Positions 37,280-46,120 of a DNA stretch of 64,000 bases are shown here, in pieces. The stretch covers positions 4,278,001-4,342,000 of the forward strand of contig CP119311.1 of the NCBI GenBank assembly GCA_029202545.1, read 5' to 3'. The stretch is from Candidatus Pseudobacter hemicellulosilyticus. GTDB lineage: Bacteria; Bacteroidota; Bacteroidia; Chitinophagales; Chitinophagaceae. The position numbers and the translations under genes were made by a program. The notes beneath the pieces are model-generated. The model was not told the origin of the DNA. It made no database searches and saw nothing but the letters and a program-made list of their open reading frames with translations. Numbering within the stretch: the stretch's first letter is position 1; every line of letters starts with the position of its first letter.

Positions 37280-37627
37280 ATGCCCTGACTTGTCGAATAT
37301 GAACTGTCACCCAGGTTCTCCGATATAAAAAAGCGCTTATTTCCATCACTTCCAGCTACCTGTGTGGCCCGGTCTGATACCAGAGACTCTTTCCTGCCTG
37401 GCTTCACTACATAATCACATGAGTACCATCGAAGAATCTCTGATACCAGAGCCTTCTTCCTGTCTGGCTTAACTATGACCCTGATCCTACAGTAAAACAT
37501 TGTATAGGAGCTGCCACCCTTCACCTAACGCAGCAATAAGCGAATTCCCAGCCATCAGCCAGAAAACAAAGCCAATACCTGCTCACGCTTGTATAACTCC
37601 AGGAAAAGAAAGGATATGCCGAAACAG
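37280..37627. other. Gene-free region with a 66-bp tandem repeat
   Basis: No gene is supported. A 66-bp direct repeat lies at 37373-37476. A 102-codon minus-strand frame spans it and runs into the terminator of copy B, so it is probably spurious. Confidence 0.5.
37373..37476. repeat. Direct repeat with 66-bp period
   Basis: Two 38-bp similar blocks (37373-37410 and 37439-37476) share TCTGATACCAGAG and TTCCTG-CTGGCTT. Read on the minus strand, they would give two related 22-residue stretches with the pattern VKPxRKxxLVSx. Confidence 0.65.
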
Positions 37628-38167
37628 CTACCTGAAATGGTTGAACCCGGACCCATAGACCGGCGAACCAAATCCACCCATGGATCCAATAGGAGAGAAA
37701 GGAGAATTATAGTAATAGTTATTCCGCATCACTCCAATACTGCCGGACACAGAGAAGGTTCGGTCATTGCTGATATACATCAGCCCCATATGGGCAGAAG
37801 GTGATAGATTGAAGTTATTCTGGTTCATGAAGCCATGCTTGGCGCCAATAAGCTGGGGTTGATTGAAGGCGTTATGGAACTGCAGCATGTTGGGGGCTAC
37901 TGAAACGCCGGCAAAAGCTACCAGGTTATTATTCAGCTGCCGGTTCAGTTGTAGGCTCATAGGCGCCGATACCACAGAGCCACTGATGCCCCGGCCGGTA
38001 AAGAAGCTGTAAGAAAGTCCTATGTTCTTCGTTAAAAACCATTTTGACTTGAGCTGGGTGGAATCTGCGGACTGCCTGTTGGCATAGGCGCCAAAAGTAG
38101 GAGGGACCTGGGCCTGAGCAGCACCAGCCATAAATACAATCGCTATGATCAGTAGTAGCCTTGTCAT
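37628..38167 (-). CDS. Small secreted or outer-membrane protein of unknown function
   Basis: 179 aa from the ATG at 38167; the frame opens 12 codons earlier. The signal peptide is MTRLLLIIAIVFMAGAAQA followed by Q. The mature part is rich in Asn, Ser, Phe and Gly, with alternating strands (WFLTKNIGLSYSFFTGRG, LVAFAGVSVAPNMLQFHN) and an Asn/Tyr/Pro/Gly-rich C terminus. A small surface-exposed barrel or adhesin-like protein is possible. The gene sits alone between repeat copies B and C, opposite to them. GC and codon use look like the rest of the genome, unlike the flanking repeat region. Confidence 0.7.
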   Translation of the reverse strand: MTRLLLIIAIVFMAGAAQAQVPPTFGAYANRQSADSTQLKSKWFLTKNIGLSYSFFTGRGISGSVVSAPMSLQLNRQLNNNLVAFAGVSVAPNMLQFHNAFNQPQLIGAKHGFMNQNNFNLSPSAHMGLMYISNDRTFSVSGSIGVMRNNYYYNSPFSPIGSMGGFGSPVYGSGFNHFR

Positions 38168-38415
38168 CCTTATAAAGGTACAGTTCTTTTCCTGACTCGT
38201 CATCTTAAAATGCGATTATGATCAGGGCCGCCATTGGTTCGTCCCAAAAAAATATTCCGGAGAAAATGCTGTTGCAACAAGGTTGGAACTCATGATGAAA
38301 TTTTGCTGAAAGTCAGTGCCGGTAAGGATTTTATAATTCCATTAAGAGTTTTGGGGTAATGAAACAGGCTATAACTTGACTTTTATTGACTTTTGTGGAG
38401 TAGTATCTTTATGTC

Positions 38416-38619
38416 GGATTTGAAAGTTAATCATACGGCAAGCAATCGTTAGAGCAGGCAAGTTGTTAGAGATCAAGTTTGGCAAGTGCGTTAGAGATCA
38501 AATAAAAAAGCAGCATTAAAGCTGCGGAATCAAATCCACATAAAAAGACTTTCGAAGAATTTTCATATGGCAAGCAATCGTTAGAGGTCAGCTGTTTCTA
38601 CAGGGGACCTTTTTCTTTT
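38416..38619 (+). ncRNA. Candidate small RNA, copy C (about 204 nt)
   Basis: GGATTTGA (38416-38423) pairs with TCAAATCC (38530-38537). The loop has a GCAGC/GCTGC hairpin and three further GGCAAG-N-GTTAGAG motifs (38437, 38457, 38481). These echo the conserved block at 38555-38590, which carries the same motif at 38569. The terminator stem (38586-38609) has two mismatches and an interrupted T-run, so it may be weaker than in A and B. Confidence 0.6.
38586..38619 (+). terminator. Intrinsic terminator of copy C
   Basis: GGTC-CTGT pairs with ACAG-GACC around loop TTCT, with an internal AG/GG mismatch. It is followed by TTTTTCTTTT. Confidence 0.6.
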
Positions 38620-38964
38620 GTAGAAACTCCTGCAAGATATAGTTTATTTGAACCGGATCACTATGAGTTTTATCATATTTTATAAAAAATTTTAGCCGGT
38701 TTTTTCTTTTTAAATAGCAATCTTTAAGTAATTATATTTCAATATTTTATAGGTCTTTGTCGCCTGGCGGAAACTGGCTTCGTGTCAGTGGGTTCATGCA
38801 AAACCAGCCTTATCATGCTGCGCCGCACCCACCGGGATCAATCCGGCGGATATGAATTTGCCTGTTCCGGGGGATAAGCATCTTGCTGTTCCGGGACAGC
38901 GCTGACCGATAAACCACGCCTGGATCTGCCTCCGCACCAGCGGCCCGTGCTTGCCGTCTGTTCC
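38620..38964. other. Intergenic region without recognised features
   Basis: The first 130 bases are AT-rich, the rest has normal composition. I see no gene, hairpin or promoter that I can support. The response-regulator gene ends here from the other side. Confidence 0.5.
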
Positions 38965-39744
38965 TTACTCTTGCTGCCCACGCAGCGCAGCCTGCGCCTT
39001 GATAAAACTGGTGGGCGACATATTAAACTGCTTCATAAAGATCCGGTTGAAATGATTAGGCGAACTGAACCCCGTAATATTGGATACCTCAAACACCCGG
39101 TATTGGCCCCCTGCCAGCAGTTCGGCTGCCTTCTTTAGTCTTGCCAGGTTGATCAGCTCATGGGCAGTCAGGTTGGAAATGGCTTTTATTTTCCGGTACA
39201 GGGTGGGGCGGCTCATACGCAGCTGTTCTGCCAGGAATTCCCCGTCCAGCTGCCCGTTGTCCAGGTTCTGCAGGATGATCGTATTCAATTGTTCCAGGAA
39301 CAGTTCCTCCTCTTTGCCATGGGCCATGGTCCTGATATGCGCCAGCGGTGAATTGGCGAAATACTCTTTGAGCGTATGCCGGTTGGCAATCAGGTTGGCC
39401 ACCTGCGCTTTCAGGTGCCGGGGCGAAAATGGCTTTTCAATGTACGCATCAGCGCCCAGCTCCAATCCTTCTATCCTGGACAGCAACGTGTTTTTGGCCG
39501 TGAGCAGGATCACGGGAATATGGCAGGTCTCAAAATTGGTCTTGATCTTTTTGCAAAGCTCAAAACCATCCATCCCGGGCATCATCACATCACTGATCAC
39601 CAGCTGGACTGATGTAGCAGAGAGACTTTCCAGCGCCTGCGCCGCATCCGTCATTTTGATGATAGAATAGGTTTCTCCCAGTATGTCCTCCACAAATTCC
39701 AGGATCTCTTTATTGTCGTCTATGAGCAGTATGGTCAATCGCAT
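38965..39744 (-). CDS. Response regulator with AraC-type DNA-binding domain
   Basis: 259 aa. The receiver domain covers ~1-120 with the acidic pair at D9/D10, the phospho-acceptor D52 in VISDVMMPGMDGF, the conserved Thr in ILLTAKN and Lys in EKPFSP. The C-terminal AraC domain (~155-259) contains FLAEQLRMSRPTLYRKIKAI and SNITGFSSPNHFNRIFMK. The start ATG at 39744 is four bases after the kinase stop, so both are translated from one message. Together they form the output of the propeller kinase, probably activating the divergent SusC-SusD-GH127 genes. Confidence 0.95.
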   Translation of the reverse strand: MRLTILLIDDNKEILEFVEDILGETYSIIKMTDAAQALESLSATSVQLVISDVMMPGMDGFELCKKIKTNFETCHIPVILLTAKNTLLSRIEGLELGADAYIEKPFSPRHLKAQVANLIANRHTLKEYFANSPLAHIRTMAHGKEEELFLEQLNTIILQNLDNGQLDGEFLAEQLRMSRPTLYRKIKAISNLTAHELINLARLKKAAELLAGGQYRVFEVSNITGFSSPNHFNRIFMKQFNMSPTSFIKAQAALRGQQE

Positions 39745-39748
39745 GGCT

Positions 39749-42700
39749 TCAGGTTGTTTTTTTCTGAACAGTGCTGAGCTTGAATTCTATTTGCTGGTGT
39801 ACGGGCAGGGTGAGCAGGAATACGTTCAATCCTTTGTCGGCGGGTTGCAGTTCCAGCACGCCATTGTGTAATTGGGTCAGCGCCCGGGCCAGGGGCAGCC
39901 CGATGCCAGAGCCTGGCTGATCCACCACATTGATCCGGAAAAAGGGCTCGAAGATCTTCTCCCGCAGCTGCCAGGGGATCAGCGTTCCGTCATTGCTGAT
40001 CCGGATGCTGAAGCTGCTGCCTGCTTCCACCGGTGCTGTCACTTTGATACGGATCTCCCGCGCTGCATATTTTACTGCATTGCCGAGCAGGTTGCTCATG
40101 ATCTTATGGAAGGCTTCTATATCAATGAAGGCCGAAAAACTTTTTGGGGGCAGCTCCAGCTGAAAGTCGATAGACTGCTGCTGGGCCGCCAGCTCAAAGG
40201 GCTGGCAGTTCTCTTGTACCAGGAGCGGTACATTCACTTTGACAAAGCTCAGGCTGAAGCCCTGGTTCTCGGTCTTCCGGAAGTCCAGGAGTTGGTCGGT
40301 CAAGGCTACCAGTCGCTCCGTATTGCGCTCTATACTCTTCAGGCTTCTTTTTACTGCGGGCTCTTCGCCCACTTCATCCATTACCATTTCCAGCGGTCCT
40401 TTGATCAGCGTCAGCGGGGTGCGGATCTCATGCGCCACATTGGTGAAGAACTCGATCTTGGCTTTGTAGATCTCCTTTTCTTTTTCCTGGTCGAACAGCG
40501 CCATTTTACGCCGCTGCTTTTCTTTCTGCCGGCGGTGGTAGGTGCTGACCAGCGTGTAGAGCAGCGCTATGGCCAGACCGGCATACACAAAATAGGCGAG
40601 GGGGCTCAACCACCAGGGCGGCAGTATGCGGATCAGGATACGGGTCTCTTTGCTGTTGCCGGTCTCCTGGCCATTCAAAATGCGGACCCGGAAGACATAT
40701 TCGCCGGGCGACAGATCCGTGAAATAAACCTTCCGGTTGGCGGGGAGGCTGGTCCAGTTGCGGTCAAGCCCATCCAGCCGGTAAGCATACTGGGTCCTGT
40801 CGGCCGCAATATAGGTCAGGGCGGCGAAGCCGATGGTAAAGGACGACTGATCATGCCGCAATTGAATGGTATCCGTAAAACTGATGGATCGTTTCAGCCC
40901 GGAAGGGCCCACCGCCAGCTCCTGGTTATTGACCTGGAAGCTGGTGATATATACAGGCGGCTGGCTGCTGTCCGGTTGCATAGTGCCAGGGTTAAAACTG
41001 ATCAGCCCTTTCACGCTGCCAAAATACAGGGTGCCATCAGCAGCGCGGTAACCCGAATTATAATTGAACTGTTCAGTCAGCAGGCCATGTGATTTTGTAT
41101 ACAGCTTCCAGCTATTGTTAACCGGGTCATGGCATACCAGTCCGCGCGAAGTGCTGATCCAGATGTTTTTGTTATCATCTTCCAGCACTTTATAGACCAT
41201 ATTCCCCGGCAGCCCATTGCTGCTGTTGTACCGGGTGAAATGGTTACTGTGTTTTGCTTTTTTACAGAGGCCACCGCCTTCCGTGGATATCCAGAGGTTT
41301 TGGTTACTGTCTTCAAAGACTCCGCAAACACTGTTACTGCTCAGGCTGCTGTCGTTGGCCGCATCGTAACTGTAGTTACCTTTTTTTCCTGTTTTAGGGT
41401 CGAACCAATAGAGCCCGTTGCCGATGGTGCCGGCCCAGAGCAGGCCATCCCGATCCTCGTAGAGGCAGAATACATAACTGTATTCGGGGAAGCCGGCAGC
41501 CAGGGTAAAGCGGTTGGTAGGGCGATGGTATTGATAGATACCATGACTGGTGCCAAAGAGTAATTGGCGGGAACGGGTCTTGCAGGCGGAGATAATGAAG
41601 TTGGAGCGAAGCCCATTACCGCCCGGATCAGCATTGTAATGCCGCAGCCGACTGCCGGTAGCCAGGTCCAGCACATCCAGCCCCTGCTGGAAAGTGCCCA
41701 CCCATAGCTCCTTCCCGTCAATCAGCAGGCTATGTATATTGGTAGAGGATACCTGTCCCGGTGCGGTGTACCTGCTGATCTCGCCCGTCCGGGTGTTGAG
41801 CCTGTTGAGGCCTGCATCTTCTGTTCCTACCCAGATAGCATCTTTGCCATCGGCGCATAGCTCACGGATGGCGTTCCCGCTGAGACTGTTGCCGCTGTTG
41901 CGGAAATATTTCCGGAAATAACTGTGGCGGCTATGGTAGTAATTGACGCCGCCAAAATAAGTGCCGCACCAGATACCTCCCTCGCGGTCTTTGTATAGCG
42001 CATAGACGGCATTGTCTGATACCGAATAGGGATTGGCGTCCTGCTGCTGCAGATTGGTCAGGGCGCCGGTTTGCCAGTTGATCATATACACGCCGGCTTC
42101 TGTAGCTATCCAGTAAGTATCGTTTTCAATACAGCGGATATCGCGCACATATACCGGTTTTTGCTGGAGGGGAATACCGATCAGCGGCCGGTAAGTATCA
42201 GTGGCGGGATCATACGAGCTCAGTCCTTTGATGGTGCCGATCAATAGCTGACCGGAAGCAGTGGCGGCTATGCGGTTCATTTCTCCCCAGGTGGCAGTTG
42301 GTCGCGGGGTAGCAGGATTGATGCAATGAAAGCTATCCCTGGCAGGATCATACCGGAACAGGTAACCGTCCATAGAGCCGGCCCATAGGGTCTGGTCGGA
42401 AGCCATGCAGATGGCGGCGATATTGACTGATCCTTTGTTTCCCAAAGCATAGTGCCGGCTGGTTTTATTGACTTCGTCATAACAATAGAGCTGCTGATCG
42501 GCCGTGAACCAGATCTTCCCTTTACCATCCGTGCGGATCTCCAGGATCTCGGCATCCTTTGAGGAGGGCAACAGTGAGAAGGTCTCCGTCTTAGGATCAA
42601 AGGCATACAGTCCTTTGCGTGTCCCTGCCCATAGGGTCTGCCGGATGCCTTCGGCAATGCAATACACAAATTCCTGCATGTCCTGCGGGTTCTCCGGCAT

Positions 42701-42910
42701 CATGTTGAAGGTTCTGAAAGTGGCGCCGTCAAAGCGGTTCAGCCCTTCTTTGGTGCCAAACCACATAAAACCGCGACTGTCCTGGAAAACCGAGAACACC
42801 GTATTATTGGCCAGCCCGTCCTCCACCTGGTAATGCCGGAAATAGACCGGCTGACTGCTCAGCCTGCCGGTTACACATAACAATAGTATAGCAAGAATGC
42901 ATCGGCTCAT
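39749..42910 (-). CDS. Propeller-type sensor histidine kinase
   Basis: 1053 aa from the ATG at 42910. The N-terminal signal is followed by about 650 residues of two-component-propeller repeats (for example GFMWFGTKEGLNRFDG, GLLWAGTIGNGLYWFDP), a Y_Y_Y-type Ig domain, a TM segment (PLAYFVYAGLAIALLYTLV), a HisKA domain with H827 in VAHEIRTPLTLIKGPLEM, and an HATPase domain (NLLGNAVKYA, GSGIGLPLARAL). It senses a glycan fragment in the periplasm. In the usual hybrid two-component systems the receiver and AraC domains are fused to this kinase; here they are separate genes. It is divergent from susC at 43067. Confidence 0.95.
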   Translation of the reverse strand: MSRCILAILLLCVTGRLSSQPVYFRHYQVEDGLANNTVFSVFQDSRGFMWFGTKEGLNRFDGATFRTFNMMPENPQDMQEFVYCIAEGIRQTLWAGTRKGLYAFDPKTETFSLLPSSKDAEILEIRTDGKGKIWFTADQQLYCYDEVNKTSRHYALGNKGSVNIAAICMASDQTLWAGSMDGYLFRYDPARDSFHCINPATPRPTATWGEMNRIAATASGQLLIGTIKGLSSYDPATDTYRPLIGIPLQQKPVYVRDIRCIENDTYWIATEAGVYMINWQTGALTNLQQQDANPYSVSDNAVYALYKDREGGIWCGTYFGGVNYYHSRHSYFRKYFRNSGNSLSGNAIRELCADGKDAIWVGTEDAGLNRLNTRTGEISRYTAPGQVSSTNIHSLLIDGKELWVGTFQQGLDVLDLATGSRLRHYNADPGGNGLRSNFIISACKTRSRQLLFGTSHGIYQYHRPTNRFTLAAGFPEYSYVFCLYEDRDGLLWAGTIGNGLYWFDPKTGKKGNYSYDAANDSSLSSNSVCGVFEDSNQNLWISTEGGGLCKKAKHSNHFTRYNSSNGLPGNMVYKVLEDDNKNIWISTSRGLVCHDPVNNSWKLYTKSHGLLTEQFNYNSGYRAADGTLYFGSVKGLISFNPGTMQPDSSQPPVYITSFQVNNQELAVGPSGLKRSISFTDTIQLRHDQSSFTIGFAALTYIAADRTQYAYRLDGLDRNWTSLPANRKVYFTDLSPGEYVFRVRILNGQETGNSKETRILIRILPPWWLSPLAYFVYAGLAIALLYTLVSTYHRRQKEKQRRKMALFDQEKEKEIYKAKIEFFTNVAHEIRTPLTLIKGPLEMVMDEVGEEPAVKRSLKSIERNTERLVALTDQLLDFRKTENQGFSLSFVKVNVPLLVQENCQPFELAAQQQSIDFQLELPPKSFSAFIDIEAFHKIMSNLLGNAVKYAAREIRIKVTAPVEAGSSFSIRISNDGTLIPWQLREKIFEPFFRINVVDQPGSGIGLPLARALTQLHNGVLELQPADKGLNVFLLTLPVHQQIEFKLSTVQKKTT

Positions 42911-43020
42911 GGGAGTCAAAAATAGCCAAATCACCTGCAAATCCGGGTGCTGATACAAATTGGGAGAATTCTGATACTGGGTGTTAAGCCGAAGATCTTT
43001 ATTCCTGCTAATTTGACCTG

Positions 43021-43030
43021 CCTGATCAGG
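43021..43030. promoter_or_regulatory. Palindrome in the divergent kinase/susC promoter region
   Basis: CCTGATCAGG is a perfect 10-bp palindrome in the 156-base region between the kinase and susC starts. It could be part of an operator for the RR-AraC protein, but is short enough to occur by chance. Confidence 0.25.
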
Positions 43031-43066
43031 TTACACAATTTTTTATTTACCAAATAGCTGACTGTT

Positions 43067-46000
43067 ATGAAAAGAAGCTTGCCTATTCATGCCGGTTGCA
43101 GTAGGGTGATCCTATTCCCTTTGGTGCAACTGGCGGTCTTTTCCCTGCTCTGCTTGCAAAGCCTGGCCAACCGGTCCAGGACCCACGGCCCAACCCCTTC
43201 CTTTACCAGCACCTGGTACCAGCAATTAAAAGTTACCGGAACAGTAACCGATGGATCCGGTGTTCCCCTTTCCGGTGTCAGCGTTCATGTAAAAGGTCAG
43301 AACGCAGTGGTGGCCACAGATGATAGTGGCCGGTACAGCATCAACATTCCTGAAGGATCCGTTACCCTTGTTTATAGTTATGTAGGTTATGCCGCCCAGG
43401 AGATCATAGCGGGTGGCAAAAGCACGGTCAATGTCCGCCTGCTGGCCATGGAAACCTCTATGAATGCCGTGGTGGTGGTAGGGTATGGCACACAGAAGCG
43501 GGAGCGGGTCACCACGGCCGTGGCCAGTGTGAAAGCAGAGAATTTTGTGAAAGGAGCCGTACAGGATGCTGCGCAGCTGGTGCGCGGTAAGGTGGCCGGT
43601 CTCAATGTGATCACCCCGGATGGGGATCCTACCGGTACTGCCCAGATCAACCTGCGGGGTATTACCACCATCACTTCCGGTACTTCACCGCTGGTCCTGA
43701 TTGATGGGGTGCCTGGTTCTCTGACCACTGTAGCGCCGGAAGATATTGAGTCCGTAGACGTGCTGAAGGACGGCTCGGCCGCAGCTATCTACGGCACCCG
43801 TGGCACCAATGGCGTTATCCTGATCACCACCAGGAAAGTACATGGCGAAACACCCGCAGCTATTGATGTGAACAGCTATGTCAGTATCCAGCGGATAACA
43901 AGAAAGTTACCATTCATGGGCGCAGCCCAGTACCGGGAGCTGGTGGCCCAGGGCAAACCGGGCGCTTATGATTATGGCGCTACCACCAACTGGCTGGATG
44001 AAATTACCCGCACACCGGTTTCACAGGTATACAATATTACCCTGCGCGGCGGTTCCAGGAATACCAGCTATATCGCTAACCTGAACTACCGCAGTATGGA
44101 AGGGTTGGTGCTGCGGTCGGACAATAAAATACTCTATCCCCGCCTGGAAGTCGTTCACCGGATGTTCAATGGCAAACTGCGGCTCAACGCCAACCTCAGC
44201 GGTTACCAGCAAACCTTTTTCTCCGGATCGGATGGCGGCGCTTACCGGGGCGATGTATACCGGAACGGGCTTACCTATAATCCCACCGATCCCGTAAAGG
44301 ATGTCAATGGCAACTGGACCGAACATACTGATAAAACAGCCTATGCCAATCCCGTTTCCCTGCTGATGGAGACGGAGGGGAAGAACCAGAACAGCAACCT
44401 GCGTACTATCGGCACCCTCACTTTTACACCCATCAAAGGACTGGACCTGATGCTGCTGGGCTCCCGTGATCTCAACAATAGTGTACGCGGTTATTATGAA
44501 AGCAAGAAACATTATTCAGCCTTGCGGGATGGTCGCAACGGTTATGCCTCCCGCGGCACTACCCGTAACCAGGAAGACTTGCTGGAGCTGACCGCCAATT
44601 ACCAGCGCAGCATCCTTGACCACGATTTCACCGTGCTGGGCGGCTACAGCTGGCGGGAGACCAGTTACCAGGATTACTGGATGCAGAACTGGGATTTCCC
44701 TACGGACGATTTTACCTATAACAATATTGGCGCCGGCCTGGCGCTGGCCCGTGGCGAAGCGCCGCAAAGCTCCTACCAGAGCCGTAACAAGCTGATCGGT
44801 TATTTCTTCCGCCTCAACTACAGCTTCCGCAACAAATACCTGCTGATGGCCAGTATCCGCCGCGAGGGTTCCTCCAAATTCGGTGTCAACAACAAGTACG
44901 GTAATTTCCCGGCGGTGTCTGCCGGCTGGAATATCCGGAACGAGGATTTTATGAACGGCCTGCGGATGGTCAGCGCTCTGAAGCTGCGCGGTGGCTATGG
45001 CATCACCGGCACGGAGCCCAATGATCCGTATATGTCGCTCAACCGGCTGAACTTTGATACCTACACGCTGGTCAACGGCCAGTGGATACAGGCTATCAAT
45101 CCTTCTACCAATGCCAACCCGGACCTGCGCTGGGAGAAAAAGGAAGAGGCCAATATCGGGCTGGATTTTGGCTTATGGGAGAACAGGGTGACAGGTTCCG
45201 TAGACCTGTACAAACGGACCACGCGGGATCTGCTGCTGGATTATTCCGTACCTACGCCTCCTTACCTGTACAATACCATCCGGGCCAATGCGGCGTCTAT
45301 GGAGAACAAAGGGATCGAGTTCCAGGTGAATGTAGCGGCCATTGATAAAAAAGAATTTAAATGGACCACATCGCTTAACTTCTCCACCAATACAAACAAG
45401 CTGCTGTCCCTGTCCGATAAGAATTTCCAGCTGGCGGCCGGTTACTTTGATGCAGGCACTACCGAGGAGCCCATCCAGCAGGCCATTGCCCGTATCCAGA
45501 TCGGTCAGCCCATCGGGAATTTCTGGGGTTTTAAATCAGTGGATATTGACGATAAGGGCTACTGGATCATTGAAGGGAAGGATGGTAAGCCCAAGCCTAT
45601 TGCACAGCAGCAGGCGGATGACAAGCAGATCATCGGGAATGGTTTGCCGAAGCAATACCTGAATTTCAACAATACCATTACCTATAAAAATTTCGACCTG
45701 AACATTACCATGCGCGGGGCTTTCGGTTTCCAGATCCTGAATACGCCACGTATGTTCTATGCGGCGCCGGTGATGCTGACCCGGGGCAACCTGCTGAACT
45801 CGGCCTATGATAATATCTATGGCAAACGCCCGCTGGCGGATGATCAGTCGCTCAATTACCTCAGCTACTATATTGAGAATGGTGATTACTGGAAGATCGA
45901 CAATGTTACCCTGGGCTATAACTTCAGGCTGTCCAATGCCGGCATCAAAGCGCTGCGGCTCTACGCTTCCTGCTCCAACCTGGCCACCATCACGGGTTAT

Positions 46001-46111
46001 AACGGGGTGGACCCGGAACTGGGCGTTACCGGCCTGACACCGGGACTGGACAACCGCGACCGCTATCCCGCCACCCGCAATTTTACATTGGGCGCTTCCT
46101 TCACCCTTTAA
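43067..46111 (+). CDS. SusC/RagA-type TonB-dependent outer-membrane transporter
   Basis: 1014 aa. A long signal region (VILFPLVQLAVFSLLCLQSL) is followed by a carboxypeptidase-regulatory-like domain (~52-130: VTGTVTDGSGVPLSGVSVHV). Next come the plug domain with the SusC signature SAAAIYGTRGTNGVILITTR and a 22-strand-type barrel ending in TLGASFTL. The protein imports oligosaccharides with the SusD lipoprotein encoded ten bases downstream. It is the first gene of the SusC-SusD-GH127 locus that faces the propeller kinase. Confidence 0.97.
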   Translation: MKRSLPIHAGCSRVILFPLVQLAVFSLLCLQSLANRSRTHGPTPSFTSTWYQQLKVTGTVTDGSGVPLSGVSVHVKGQNAVVATDDSGRYSINIPEGSVTLVYSYVGYAAQEIIAGGKSTVNVRLLAMETSMNAVVVVGYGTQKRERVTTAVASVKAENFVKGAVQDAAQLVRGKVAGLNVITPDGDPTGTAQINLRGITTITSGTSPLVLIDGVPGSLTTVAPEDIESVDVLKDGSAAAIYGTRGTNGVILITTRKVHGETPAAIDVNSYVSIQRITRKLPFMGAAQYRELVAQGKPGAYDYGATTNWLDEITRTPVSQVYNITLRGGSRNTSYIANLNYRSMEGLVLRSDNKILYPRLEVVHRMFNGKLRLNANLSGYQQTFFSGSDGGAYRGDVYRNGLTYNPTDPVKDVNGNWTEHTDKTAYANPVSLLMETEGKNQNSNLRTIGTLTFTPIKGLDLMLLGSRDLNNSVRGYYESKKHYSALRDGRNGYASRGTTRNQEDLLELTANYQRSILDHDFTVLGGYSWRETSYQDYWMQNWDFPTDDFTYNNIGAGLALARGEAPQSSYQSRNKLIGYFFRLNYSFRNKYLLMASIRREGSSKFGVNNKYGNFPAVSAGWNIRNEDFMNGLRMVSALKLRGGYGITGTEPNDPYMSLNRLNFDTYTLVNGQWIQAINPSTNANPDLRWEKKEEANIGLDFGLWENRVTGSVDLYKRTTRDLLLDYSVPTPPYLYNTIRANAASMENKGIEFQVNVAAIDKKEFKWTTSLNFSTNTNKLLSLSDKNFQLAAGYFDAGTTEEPIQQAIARIQIGQPIGNFWGFKSVDIDDKGYWIIEGKDGKPKPIAQQQADDKQIIGNGLPKQYLNFNNTITYKNFDLNITMRGAFGFQILNTPRMFYAAPVMLTRGNLLNSAYDNIYGKRPLADDQSLNYLSYYIENGDYWKIDNVTLGYNFRLSNAGIKALRLYASCSNLATITGYNGVDPELGVTGLTPGLDNRDRYPATRNFTLGASFTL

Positions 46112-46120
46112 TGATCAGTT

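Larger units (their letters stand above)
38279..38619 (+). repeat. Repeat element, copy C (341 bp)
   Basis: Third direct copy. The first 20 bases of the upstream block (AAGGTTGGAACTCAT and on) are nearly identical to copy A, and similarity extends a little further upstream (AAATATTC). The extra length comes from the variable loop, which itself contains repeats of the core motif. Confidence 0.85.

Noticed and set aside
37216..37524. 102-codon minus-strand frame with two related 22-residue segments
   Set aside because: It is antisense to the terminator and the identical block of copy B; the internal similarity comes from the 66-bp DNA repeat.
36104..38619. CRISPR array
   Set aside because: Only three units, spaced by 868 and 1307 bases, with a 36-nt identical block inside larger conserved elements; no cas genes.
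36104..38619. Retron or diversity-generating retroelement RNA
   Set aside because: No reverse transcriptase gene anywhere in the window, and no template/variable repeat pair found.
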